A DNA stretch of 64,000 bases from Riemerella anatipestifer ATCC 11845 = DSM 15868 (GCF_000252855.1 NC_017045.1:62001-126000); one strand, 5' to 3'; positions 51,966-59,573 are shown, counted from the stretch's first letter. The notes: generated by a model not told the origin, from the sequence alone. Numbers and translations are program-made.

Positions 51966-52859
51966 TCAAATCCTATACTTAATTTTGTTCTGAATAATAT
52001 CATATACATCGGTATCTTTATTACGATACTCATCAAATAATTTATCCAATTCTTCTGAAAGTTGCTTTGACCTATTTTCAGAAATTTGTTCCAAAATAAA
52101 TATAATAATCTTTATACAAGAATCTAAACAATGTCTGTCGCTATCATTAAATTCATAAAATGGCAATTTTGGAATGCCATATGCATATCGTAAATCAAAC
52201 ATAACTCCACCGTGTGCACAATAATTTCTAACAAACACAATGGTATCAATAAGTTTAGTAAACTTATCAAAATTATTTACTTTGTATAATTTTGAAATTC
52301 TCTCCTTTATATCATTATTTAGGAGAGACTTGTATATTTTTAAATTTGTTCCAAAAGTAAAATATTCTAATGTTTTCCAAGCTGGAGCATATTTATCATT
52401 GAGATTATTTTTATGATGTTTCGCTATTACTTTATTTTTAGCTATAAAATCATCATTGTAGAAATAATCAAATTTTTCAATAAAATCTTTTGAAATTACC
52501 TTTGGGTGAATAAACCAAGTGGGTGTTGATTTATACTTATTTGAACAGTAGTAAACAAGTTTCGTTCTGAAGTTGATTTCAATTCTATTGATATATTTTA
52601 TAAGCAGATGCCTTAAGTCTACATCTAAATAATAAAGATTTAAAATTGTGGAAAACTTAATATTCTCTCTAAGTTTATGAGTTTTTGTATTAGTTTCAAA
52701 AGGGTGCCAGTAAAATCCCAAACGATAATAACCTATATCCAACAAGATTTCTTTAACCTTATCCTTGTCTATGTCAAAAATCATTCCCCTTTTTTCTAAT
52801 TTATCTATTTGTTCATCTATTGACGTTGCTATGCTTCCCATTATTATTAAGTTTTTCAT
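51966..52859 (-). CDS. Abi_2 (AbiD/AbiF-type) abortive-infection protein with HEPN motif
   Basis: The 297-residue protein (from ATG 52859; GTG 52868 or ATG 52841 are alternatives, and 52841 best fits the -7 element at 52875-52868) has the family start IDEQIDKLEKRGMIF, the block IGYYRLGFYWHPF, and RNYCAHGG near residue 215, an RxxxxH motif typical of HEPN ribonucleases. Such proteins stop phage growth by harming RNA in the infected cell. It is very AT-rich and lies divergent to a structured RNA and an antirepressor operon. It may defend the lysogen against other phages. Confidence 0.88.
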   Translation of the reverse strand: MKNLIIMGSIATSIDEQIDKLEKRGMIFDIDKDKVKEILLDIGYYRLGFYWHPFETNTKTHKLRENIKFSTILNLYYLDVDLRHLLIKYINRIEINFRTKLVYYCSNKYKSTPTWFIHPKVISKDFIEKFDYFYNDDFIAKNKVIAKHHKNNLNDKYAPAWKTLEYFTFGTNLKIYKSLLNNDIKERISKLYKVNNFDKFTKLIDTIVFVRNYCAHGGVMFDLRYAYGIPKLPFYEFNDSDRHCLDSCIKIIIFILEQISENRSKQLSEELDKLFDEYRNKDTDVYDIIQNKIKYRI

Positions 52860-52885
52860 TCTATGCACAAAAATAACTAAAAAAT

Positions 52886-52915
52886 TTGCACAGTAAAAAA
52901 ATAGTCGTATATTTG
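52886..52915 (+). promoter_or_regulatory. Promoter of the pseudoknot RNA
   Basis: TTG (52886-52888), a 19-nt spacer and TATATTTG (52908-52915) are an ideal Bacteroidota promoter. The minus-strand Abi -7 element TATTTTTG lies at 52875-52868, so the two promoters overlap. Confidence 0.75.
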
Positions 52916-52918
52916 CAG

Positions 52919-53066
52919 TGTTAATCCAAGTGCCACACTTGTTTAAAGTGGTAAGATATTTAACGATATTATAAACTAAATCGTCAGAAGGTGTCGTGTA
53001 GTAGTAATACTATACACTAATTGCGTAAGCGCTTGGATTAACAGCACCCACTCTGACGATTTTTTA
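52919..53066 (+). ncRNA. Structured pseudoknot RNA between the Abi gene and the antirepressor operon
   Basis: Stem A pairs 52919-52933 with 53029-53043 (15 bp, one T-G pair). Stem B pairs 52978-52993 with 53045-53062 (11 bp plus 4 bp with an internal loop). The strands alternate A, B, A, B, so both together make a pseudoknot. Small hairpins fill the loops: CACTT/AAGTG at 52936-52950 and GTGTA..TACAC with TAG/CTA at 52996-53017. Stem B ends in a T-run and can act as a terminator. The RNA start from the promoter coincides with stem A. Confidence 0.65.
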
Positions 53067-53079
53067 ATTTTATACAATT

Positions 53080-53400
53080 ATGTTAATCCAAGAGACAACC
53101 GCACCAACCGCAAACAATAGTAGCGAGGTGCAAAACCAAGAAACCATTGATAGAGCGAAACGCCTATCTGAGTTTAACTCTTGTTTTGGTGTAGACCAAG
53201 ACAATCTATTTTACCTAGTTACAGAGCAAATGGATATGCTTACAGGCGAAATTCGCAAAGGGTATTACCAAAATGCTGAACAAAGAGTAGCCAACTTAGC
53301 CTCTTTGCTTTGGGCGATGCACAACCGATTACCTAAAGATTTTTTTGAAGATGTAGAATTGTTGACAGATGATATTTTGCTTAACACTAAATCTGCCTAA
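53080..53400 (+). CDS. Hypothetical phage protein, first gene of antirepressor operon
   Basis: The 106-residue soluble helical protein (RAKRLSEFNSCFGVDQDNLF in the middle) resembles small unnamed proteins of Bacteroidota phages. Its first 12 nt around the start codon repeat the 5' end of the pseudoknot RNA and are complementary to the 3' strand of stem A, so its translation may be controlled by that RNA. The next gene starts 2 nt after its stop. Confidence 0.7.
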   Translation: MLIQETTAPTANNSSEVQNQETIDRAKRLSEFNSCFGVDQDNLFYLVTEQMDMLTGEIRKGYYQNAEQRVANLASLLWAMHNRLPKDFFEDVELLTDDILLNTKSA

Positions 53401-53402
53401 CT

Positions 53403-54116
53403 ATGAAAGCGTTAATCAAAATCACAGAACAGAACGGACAGCAAGCCGTGTCGGCGAGAGAGTTACACTCTTTTTTAGAGATAACAGAGCGTTTTAGTAG
53501 TTGGTTTGAGAGAATGTGTCAATATGGATTTGTGGAAAATATTGATTATCAAGGGTGTGAATTTTTTAACACCCTTGCAAATCAGACACTTAAAGACTAC
53601 GCCCTAACCCTTGACACAGCCAAAGAAATATCGATGTTGCAAAGAAGTGAGAAAGGCAAACAAGCAAGGCGTTACTTCATAGAGTGCGAGAAGAAACTCC
53701 GCACAGGGGCTTACGCTTTACCACAGACCTTTGCAGAAGCATTGAAATTAGCCGCCCAACAAGCAGAGCGTTTAGAACTGCAACAGGCAGAACTCAAAAA
53801 ACAAGCCCCGAAAGTGGCTTATTATGAAGAAGTATTGCAAAGCGAAAGCACTTATAATACCAATCAAATAGCAAAAGAGTTAGGTATGAGTGCCATTACG
53901 CTTAACAAAAAGTTACAAGATTTAAAAGTTCAGTATCGGCAAGGTGGCACTTGGCTACTCTACCACAAATATCAAAATAAAGGCTATACGAAAACTAAAA
54001 CGCATACCTATACCGATACTAAAGGAGCAACCCAAACCAGTATGCAGACGGTATGGACTGAAAAAGGGCGTTTATTTATACACGAGGCTTTATCTAAACG
54101 CTTACAAAGTGCCTGA
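53403..54116 (+). CDS. Phage antirepressor (AntA/AntB N-domain, KilAC-type C-domain)
   Basis: The 237-residue protein has an AntA/AntB domain at the N-terminus (SARELHSFLEITERFSSWFE; GFVENIDYQG; LTLDTAKEISMLQRSEKGKQ) and a KilAC/ANT C-terminal domain (YNTNQIAKELGMSAITLNKK; GGTWLLYHKYQNKGY; TVWTEKGRLFIHEAL). Such proteins inactivate phage repressors to start lytic growth. Finding it in a cargo block within the tail module is unusual. Confidence 0.9.
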   Translation: MKALIKITEQNGQQAVSARELHSFLEITERFSSWFERMCQYGFVENIDYQGCEFFNTLANQTLKDYALTLDTAKEISMLQRSEKGKQARRYFIECEKKLRTGAYALPQTFAEALKLAAQQAERLELQQAELKKQAPKVAYYEEVLQSESTYNTNQIAKELGMSAITLNKKLQDLKVQYRQGGTWLLYHKYQNKGYTKTKTHTYTDTKGATQTSMQTVWTEKGRLFIHEALSKRLQSA

Positions 54117-54202
54117 TATAGAAAAGCACCCTTAATGGGTGTTTTCTTTTTTTAGCAATTCACAAAGTAGAACATTAAAAAATATTACTAAATTTGCTTT
54201 TG

Positions 54203-54284
54203 TAAGTAAGGGGGACTAAGTTCCCTTTGTTTCAGAATAACAGATTTGGCTTTAAGTTTCGCAACAAACTTAAAGCCTTTTTTT
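54203..54284 (+). ncRNA. Putative small RNA of about 82 nt
   Basis: A -7 element TAAATTTG (54189-54196) is followed by an AAGGG..CCCTT hairpin and then a perfect 12-bp terminator stem (GGCTTTAAGTTT / AAACTTAAAGCC, 54248-54277, T7). No reading frame fits. It ends 3 nt from the stop of the convergent tail chaperone extension. Confidence 0.5.
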
Positions 54285-54286
54285 GT

Positions 54287-54472
54287 TTACCGATACTTCT
54301 CTAACATTTTTTCTAAATCTTCTGGCGTTTGTTCGGTAAGGTCAATTTCTTTCTCTTTCTTATCATCGTCGTAGTTAGGAGCATCTATAAGCATTCGCTG
54401 TACGATACGCCAATCTACTTCCCAAAGCAAATAATCTAAAGTCCAGCCGAAATGGTGGCATATTTGCCCCAT
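54287..54472 (-). CDS. Tail assembly chaperone extension (reached by -1 frameshift)
   Basis: The 61-residue frame as drawn starts at MGQICHHFGWTLDYLLW. Its frame is -1 to the upstream chaperone gene and stays open back through 54535, overlapping the end of that gene. The slippery heptamer GTTAAAC (54535-54529 on the minus strand) is in the right phase to shift into it. The fused product would be 221 residues, analogous to lambda gpGT. HFGWTLDYLLW fits the chaperone T part. An independent start at 54472 is less likely. Confidence 0.75.
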   Translation of the reverse strand: MGQICHHFGWTLDYLLWEVDWRIVQRMLIDAPNYDDDKKEKEIDLTEQTPEDLEKMLEKYR

Positions 54473-54489
54473 AACACCGTATATAGATT

Positions 54490-54951
54490 TTATTTCTCTA
54501 TCGGATTCGCTTTGGTTGGGCGATTTCCGTTTAACAATGCGATAGAGAGTATAAAATTTGCGTAATCAGCCTCTTTTAGTAATGTTTGGGCGAAATTCAG
54601 TATTTCTTTTGAGGTATAAGATTTTAATACTTGTCGTTGTATCCACCACGAAAGAAGTTTGTTATCCGTAACGCAAACCGCTATCACTTTGGCTACTTTA
54701 CGAGCGTTTTGTAATACTGCTTGGTATTGAGCGGACAGTTGTTCTTGAAAATCTTTTGAGTTTAACGCCTCATCGTTAAGCTCCATAGTGATAAATATCT
54801 TAGATAGCCTAAGCATACGCCCCAAAGCCATTTTTTTGGCTTGGAATTTTCTTTTTTTTCCAAAAAAGGAAGTTACCTCTATTTCAAACCCTTTTCCCGT
54901 GAGTAGGTCGAGTTCCTTTTTTTCTGCTTGTATTTGTTCTGTTGTTGTCAT
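54490..54951 (-). CDS. Tail assembly chaperone (gpG-like)
   Basis: This 153-residue helical protein lies between the tail tube and tape-measure genes, the standard place for the tail chaperone. Its end contains the slippery codons TTG-TTA-AAC. It would hold the tape measure during tail assembly. The block FEIEVTSFFGKKRKFQAKKM near the start is typical of Bacteroidota phage chaperones. Confidence 0.75.
   Translation of the reverse strand: MTTTEQIQAEKKELDLLTGKGFEIEVTSFFGKKRKFQAKKMALGRMLRLSKIFITMELNDEALNSKDFQEQLSAQYQAVLQNARKVAKVIAVCVTDNKLLSWWIQRQVLKSYTSKEILNFAQTLLKEADYANFILSIALLNGNRPTKANPIEK
54529..54535 (-). other. Slippery heptamer for -1 frameshift
   Basis: Minus strand G-TTA-AAC in zero frame. 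Moving back one base gives GTT-AAA-C, which enters the open -1 frame. The same heptamer is the frameshift site of an animal nidovirus (equine arteritis virus). Downstream structure was not computed. Confidence 0.7.
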
Positions 54952-55030
54952 TGTGTTTTGCTTTTAGAAAAAATACCTACCCACAAATGCAGATAGGTAT
55001 TTCAACAATTAAAAAATAGAAAAATAGAAG

Positions 55031-55537
55031 TTATGCAACTTTAAACATAGAGAATCTTGGTTCTCCGTCTTTCGTTGGTCTTAGAACGGAAGCCGTAATA
55101 TCTAACATTAACAAGTTTTCTTTTCCAATATCTGGGGTAAATTTTGCCGTAATAGACACTCTTGGAAACTTAAACCCTAATCCTTTTTTGGGAGTGATTT
55201 CCATAGAACGCTCAATGGTTACAGATTGATTAGGTGCTTTGTACACTTCTGATGGACCCGACCCAGACTTAGAGCCTCCAAATACTTTCACAATGGTATC
55301 AATATCGGGATTGGCAATTTGATATTGGATATTTATTTTACCTTGCGTGTATTCTACGTGAAAAGGGTCGTCGTATTCCTCTACGAAAAACTCTTTCTTC
55401 TCGGCATCTTCAAAGTTGATTTTGCAGGAGCCTTGATTGGTTACACCTATCTGTTCAAGAGAAGTTCCCATTCCTCCATCTGATGCAATTTCGCCAATTT
55501 TAATACTGGCAAGTCCAATGTTTACTTTATTTGACAT
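55031..55537 (-). CDS. Major tail tube protein
   Basis: The 168-residue protein is mainly beta strand (KVNIGLASIKIGEIASDGGM; YTQGKINIQYQIANPDID; FPRVSITAKFTPDIGKENLL). It lies between the tail terminator-like and chaperone genes, the usual site of the tube gene. Function comes from position and fold pattern. Confidence 0.78.
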   Translation of the reverse strand: MSNKVNIGLASIKIGEIASDGGMGTSLEQIGVTNQGSCKINFEDAEKKEFFVEEYDDPFHVEYTQGKINIQYQIANPDIDTIVKVFGGSKSGSGPSEVYKAPNQSVTIERSMEITPKKGLGFKFPRVSITAKFTPDIGKENLLMLDITASVLRPTKDGEPRFSMFKVA

Positions 55538-55564
55538 AATAATTTAGTTTTAATGGTTATTTTT

Positions 55565-55975
55565 TTAGTTAAAAGTAGGGTAGGCATTAAGCTGTACCCT
55601 GAAATTGTAATAATTTTCGTTTTGTTCTTCAAAGTCCTGATGTGTTTCTACATCAAGGTTATAATCGTTTTCCCAAACATCGTTTAAAATGGCATAGACC
55701 TTATCCGCTATTTCCTTTAGACGCTTGTTGTCCTTATGCAGTTGCGTGATACCACCTACCGTTACAGACTTTTTAGGCACATAGCAGTTGATATTGAAAA
55801 CGCCATTTTGTAGCATTTGGTTCGTCATCGTTAGCGAGTTAATCACAATATCCTCCTTGTTGCTGTTTACTGGGCGATTGTCTTTGTAAATTTGCCCATT
55901 GATGAACTCATTTACTTTTGCCCGAAGTAGCAAGTCTAAAATCCATTGTTTTCCGTCTAATACCGTTCTTTTCAT
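55565..55975 (-). CDS. Tail terminator / tail completion-like protein
   Basis: The 136-residue protein lies before the tail tube and after the HK97 gp10-like gene, and overlaps the latter by 4 bp. A long helix (KDNKRLKEIADKVYAILNDVW) followed by beta strands fits the tail terminator fold. Confidence 0.65.
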   Translation of the reverse strand: MKRTVLDGKQWILDLLLRAKVNEFINGQIYKDNRPVNSNKEDIVINSLTMTNQMLQNGVFNINCYVPKKSVTVGGITQLHKDNKRLKEIADKVYAILNDVWENDYNLDVETHQDFEEQNENYYNFRVQLNAYPTFN

Positions 55976-56415
55976 TGCAACTGTTTTAGTAATATTGGCA
56001 CTTGTATTTTCGCTAACTGTTCCGCACTTGTAAGCACTACACGCCCTTTGCTTTCTACATAGCTGGCATATTTCATTCCTGCAACCACAATTAGAGCGAT
56101 ACCTCTAAATTTTGGTGCTACTTGGTAGGCTAACTCTCTGCCGTATTTCAATGGGTTTTCTTTGCTTGGCACGCTTCCGTTAGCTGAAATGCTAAAATTT
56201 TCCTCAATTACCCTTCCGTCTACTACAATTATATACCCGATAGAATTTCTAAGGTTGGCTGTTTGGTCTTGGTATGTCCCGTTAGCCTTAGCTTCATTAA
56301 CACACTTTTCGCCCACAAATTTTAAAACCCTTATTAACTTTTGGGTATAGTCTTCCTCTGCTTGTTTTAGAATAGCATTTATATCATTCATAGAAAACTT
56401 TGGAACTAAACCCAT
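55972..56415 (-). CDS. HK97 gp10-like tail completion protein
   Basis: The 147-residue protein shows the family plan: N-terminal helices, QTANLRNSIGYIIVVDG, then YASYVESKGRVVLTSAEQL at the C-terminal part. These proteins help join head and tail. It overlaps both neighbours (10 bp and 4 bp). Confidence 0.78.
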   Translation of the reverse strand: MGLVPKFSMNDINAILKQAEEDYTQKLIRVLKFVGEKCVNEAKANGTYQDQTANLRNSIGYIIVVDGRVIEENFSISANGSVPSKENPLKYGRELAYQVAPKFRGIALIVVAGMKYASYVESKGRVVLTSAEQLAKIQVPILLKQLQ

Positions 56416-56729
56416 ATTCTTGTGTGTAATTGTTCTTTAGCAAATCGCTGTACCGTAGCCTCCAGCCTTAAAACATTTCCGTTCCACACTTGGATTTTAG
56501 CCCCCGTGTTGATGCTTGGACAATGTTTTGGAGCGTAAACCACCGCTGAATAAACATAAGCCTCTCCGTCTGTTTTGGTAATCTTACTACCGCCACCGTT
56601 AATTTCATCTCTACAATAGCTGATAGTAACCCACTTCGCTTCTCCACCTTCCCATTCTGCCGTAGCTTGGTTAAAAGTCGCTTCTGCTTCTTGAAAAAGT
56701 TTCAAGATGTAAGGATACTGCTTTACCAT
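56406..56729 (-). CDS. Head closure (stopper)-like protein
   Basis: The 107-residue small beta-rich protein (GEAYVYSAVVYAPKHCPSI; GAKIQVWNGNVLRLEATVQR) resembles SPP1 gp16-type head-closure proteins. It overlaps the next gene by 10 bp and the upstream gene by 7 bp. Assigned by position and pattern. Confidence 0.62.
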   Translation of the reverse strand: MVKQYPYILKLFQEAEATFNQATAEWEGGEAKWVTISYCRDEINGGGSKITKTDGEAYVYSAVVYAPKHCPSINTGAKIQVWNGNVLRLEATVQRFAKEQLHTRIWV

Positions 56730-57046
56730 TGGTTAGAAATGTCTTTAATTGTTGGTTTAGGCAAAAGATTAGGCTTTCCCAGTTTCTCACATAGCATTTG
56801 ATAATAGCCCTCTACTGCTTTTTTATCAAAAGATATAGAGTATCCGCCCTCACTAACGCTGTTTGGGAGTAATAACATTTCAGGGAGCAAATTGTAGAAA
56901 AACAAATCTAATTTAGAGGCTGTTTCATTGTTATACTCGCTTTCCATTTGCAAGCCTAACTTTGATAATTCTGCACTAATTAAGGTGTCAGAGTAAGATA
57001 CTGACCATAAATTTAGTTTCTCTTTGATATACTCCCCGATAGTCAT
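56723..57046 (-). CDS. Head-tail adaptor-like protein
   Basis: This 107-residue helical protein follows the capsid gene with a one-base overlap, the usual place for the adaptor. Sequence MTIGEYIKEKLNLWSVSY at the start is like a small Bacteroidota phage family (possibly DUF6706). Function by position only. Confidence 0.6.
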   Translation of the reverse strand: MTIGEYIKEKLNLWSVSYSDTLISAELSKLGLQMESEYNNETASKLDLFFYNLLPEMLLLPNSVSEGGYSISFDKKAVEGYYQMLCEKLGKPNLLPKPTIKDISNQW

Positions 57047-58128
57047 TAGAATTTCGTCTTTAAGATTAAATTTTGTCTTGTGTTGTTCAACACAGGCACG
57101 GCAAACGCAGTTCCTTTAGTTGAAATACTAATCGGGTCTTGATGCCCAAATGTTTTCACAAGGATAAAATCGTCCTTGACCGCCTTACTCATTACATCAG
57201 GGAAGTTCATATTAAACTCCGTAGTAGTTGTATATTGTGTAGTTCCTAAGATTGGAGACACAGAAAACAAAATATTTCCAGCTTCCCAACCATTAGTGGC
57301 TTCTACTTGCCCTGCTTTGTTTTCGTGAGCGACAAACGATTCTACCAATCTGAATGTAGGCAACCCTTTTCCTTGCAGTTGGGCATTTAACTGTTCTACC
57401 GTAATATTTGGCAATACCGTAGAAGAATTTACAGGAATACCGTGTACAAACTGACGAACCAAAGGATTAGCAAGTAATACATCTAACACATCTCTTTCAA
57501 GTGTGATAGTAGTATATCTATACCCTTTGCCTCGTGCCTCGCTTTGCAAATCTGTAATTTCTTTAATAGGGTCAGCATCTGCCGCGGTAAACCAATTTTT
57601 CTTAGCATTTTGAGTTTTGATTTTAAAATCAATCTCCACATTTGCCACGCCCCCAGCGTTATTCGCAACGGTAGTTTTGAACTTTCCGTTAGAAATTAAC
57701 TGTTTAGCTACCCATTCCAAACGAGCGTTCACCCCGTCCGCCACAAAGGTTACATCTTCATAAATTTTGTCGATGAGTTGGTTTTTTATCGCTTGATTTT
57801 GAGGGTAAAGAGCAACAGAGTTTCTTAGTTGTTGTATTCTAAGTAAATCCCTCTCATCTTTATCCCTTGCAATTTCAATCTTTGGAATTTCTCCTTTGAT
57901 TGATTCTACAAAATCACGCCCTTTTCTTGAGGCTTTTGAGCCGATAGCTACAATATCAGCCATTATTTTAGCCCCCATTGTCCCCTCTATACTTGCAAAG
58001 TTCAAGGTTGGGTTAAACTCTAACGGGAATAAGGTTCTGTATTGAAACTCGCCCAAAGGGTAAGCATTCAAAACAGCTTCCAAATTTGCCTGACTAAATT
58101 CAGGAATAATATTATTTGCGTTTATCAT
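57046..58128 (-). CDS. Major capsid protein (lambda gpE family)
   Basis: The 360-residue protein carries major capsid protein E features: FPLEFNPTLNFASIEGTMGA near residue 34, KASRKGRDFVESIKGEIP (residues about 65-82), and a C-terminal MSKAVKDDFILVKTF followed by a beta-rich end. It lies after scaffold and decoration genes. Length is typical. Confidence 0.9.
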   Translation of the reverse strand: MINANNIIPEFSQANLEAVLNAYPLGEFQYRTLFPLEFNPTLNFASIEGTMGAKIMADIVAIGSKASRKGRDFVESIKGEIPKIEIARDKDERDLLRIQQLRNSVALYPQNQAIKNQLIDKIYEDVTFVADGVNARLEWVAKQLISNGKFKTTVANNAGGVANVEIDFKIKTQNAKKNWFTAADADPIKEITDLQSEARGKGYRYTTITLERDVLDVLLANPLVRQFVHGIPVNSSTVLPNITVEQLNAQLQGKGLPTFRLVESFVAHENKAGQVEATNGWEAGNILFSVSPILGTTQYTTTTEFNMNFPDVMSKAVKDDFILVKTFGHQDPISISTKGTAFAVPVLNNTRQNLILKTKF

Positions 58129-58148
58129 AGTTTAGTTTTTTTTAAAGG

Positions 58149-58514
58149 TTAAACGAATGAAATTCTTGGAAGAACCGTTTTGATAAATTCTACAGCTGCT
58201 TTCTCTTTGTCAGGTAAAGCATCTTTCCTTGCAGTTCCAGCCATAACAACAGCTACTAAAGGCATATCATCAATGACCACATCGTGAGCGGTTAGCCCGA
58301 TTGCTCCTACAACATTGACAGCGGATAAGTTCAAAGGCTTGAACATACCTTCTGTATCAGGAATTAAAAGCGTTCCTGCGGGAACAACACCATCTGCAAA
58401 TCTCTCTTTTGCTTTTTCTGCGTCGATATGAACGCCCCCCGGATATGTTGCATCGACTTGGTCAAACACAACTATTTGACGACCAACGCCGTCGGTCTTT
58501 TTAACTTTTTTCAT
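58149..58514 (-). CDS. Head decoration-like protein
   Basis: The 121-residue beta-rich protein (GVVPAGTLLIPDTEGMFKPL; VVGAIGLTAHDVVIDDMPL) lies between scaffold and major capsid, where lambda gpD-type decoration proteins are encoded. The pattern GxxxAGTxL is common in that family. Confidence 0.7.
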   Translation of the reverse strand: MKKVKKTDGVGRQIVVFDQVDATYPGGVHIDAEKAKERFADGVVPAGTLLIPDTEGMFKPLNLSAVNVVGAIGLTAHDVVIDDMPLVAVVMAGTARKDALPDKEKAAVEFIKTVLPRISFV

Positions 58515-58517
58515 TTC

Positions 58518-59174
58518 TTAGTTCTGATTTTGATTAAACTTTGTTTTAATATAATCCTGAACATCGGCAGAGACTTGTCCCTCTACTGGTCTATTTCCAA
58601 ACAATGGGTTGCTTTGGTTTTTCAGTAAATCATTGTTGATAGACTGTGCAAACGCATCTTGACTTTCTTTTAGTTGGTTTGCAAACTCGTTGATTTGCTC
58701 ATCATTCTCAAAGGTTTTTCCGTCAATATGCAACTTGTAGAAGTTCTCATTTACACCTAACTCTTGAAGTTTAGCAGTTAGCTTTTCCTTATTGGATTGT
58801 TGGATTTTTTCGGATTTTAAAGCGGTGATTTCCCCTTTTAATTCTTTCAGTAATTCCAACATTGGATTTGGCTCAGGATTTCCCTCATTTGGTTTCGGTT
58901 CAGGGTTAGGGTTTGGAGTTGGATTAGGCTCGTTCTTCTCTAACTTCTCTTTCAAATCCTTAACCTCTTTTAAAAGAGTTCTGTTCCTGTCCTCAAAGGA
59001 TTGATAAATACGCAATTCACTTTCCACGCTTTCAATCGCTTGGGTGATTTCCGCTTCTTCTGCTTCTTCTTTGACCGTTCTTGCCAATCTGTCGGCTGTA
59101 ACTTTCAAAATGCTTTCACTTAACCCTAAATCTTTATATTTAGTTTTAAGTAATTCAAGAATTTTTTTGTTCAT
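58518..59174 (-). CDS. Capsid scaffolding-like protein
   Basis: The 218-residue highly charged protein has coiled coils (residues 20-75 and 110-185) around a Pro-rich linker (NPTPNPNPEPKPNEGNPEP). Such a plan just before the capsid gene is typical of scaffolds. It heads a minus-strand unit with late-type promoter copy 2 directly upstream. Confidence 0.75.
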   Translation of the reverse strand: MNKKILELLKTKYKDLGLSESILKVTADRLARTVKEEAEEAEITQAIESVESELRIYQSFEDRNRTLLKEVKDLKEKLEKNEPNPTPNPNPEPKPNEGNPEPNPMLELLKELKGEITALKSEKIQQSNKEKLTAKLQELGVNENFYKLHIDGKTFENDEQINEFANQLKESQDAFAQSINNDLLKNQSNPLFGNRPVEGQVSADVQDYIKTKFNQNQN

Positions 59175-59212
59175 AGATAAATGGTTATTAGTTTTTTAGT
59201 ATCTTTGTGTTA

Positions 59213-59306
59213 CAAAACTACTTTAAGTAATAACTCCTTACAATAGGAAAACCAAACAAATAGCGTTTAAAATTAAATTTCTGATTTTAAAAGCGTGTTT
59301 TAAAAT
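59213..59306 (-). promoter_or_regulatory. Late-type phage promoter, copy 2 (scaffold/capsid)
   Basis: ATTTTAAAA-GCGTG-TTTTAAAAT on the plus strand (59284-59306, centre 59295) lies upstream of TAGTTTTG on the minus strand (59220-59213), again 75 bp away. CTATT starts 26 bp before the box and TACTTAAAG directly precedes it, as in copy 1. The palindrome touches the start codon at 59307, so its binder could also affect that divergent gene. Confidence 0.72.
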
Positions 59307-59573
59307 ATGAACGAGATTTTACACAAGAGAATAGCCGATATGACCACCTTTGAAATGATGGAGAGTGCTTATCTTATAGAAAAGGCAAGGAGTATCACAA
59401 TGTCTATTGATGATTTTGCCAAGACTATGGGGGTGGACAATCGGAAAGTTTATAAACTTTTAAAGGGCAAGATACTTCCTGAAGAAATAATAAGGGGAGG
59501 CTATGATTCTTTAAGACAACGCAAAAGACCCATATTTATAACGGAAGAGGTGTTAAAATGGATTAAAAACTAA
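59307..59573 (+). CDS. Small helix-turn-helix-like protein
   Basis: The 88-residue protein contains SIDDFAKTMGVDNRKVYKLL near residues 34-53, which looks like a helix-turn-helix, and a basic C-terminal part. It is the first of a plus-strand cargo set within the head genes. The phage palindrome lies directly in front of its start codon, which makes it a candidate for the protein that binds the palindrome or for a gene controlled by it. Confidence 0.7.
   Translation: MNEILHKRIADMTTFEMMESAYLIEKARSITMSIDDFAKTMGVDNRKVYKLLKGKILPEEIIRGGYDSLRQRKRPIFITEEVLKWIKN

Noticed and set aside
53944-54135. 63-residue frame at the end of the antirepressor gene
   Set aside because: It lies in another frame within the KilAC-type domain and has no features of its own.
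57617-57632. TTGATTTTAAAATCAA palindrome in the capsid gene as a fourth late-promoter site
   Set aside because: It lacks the GCGTG spacer and has no TAnnTTTG at 75 bp, and the bases are needed for coding; similarity to the arms is probably chance.
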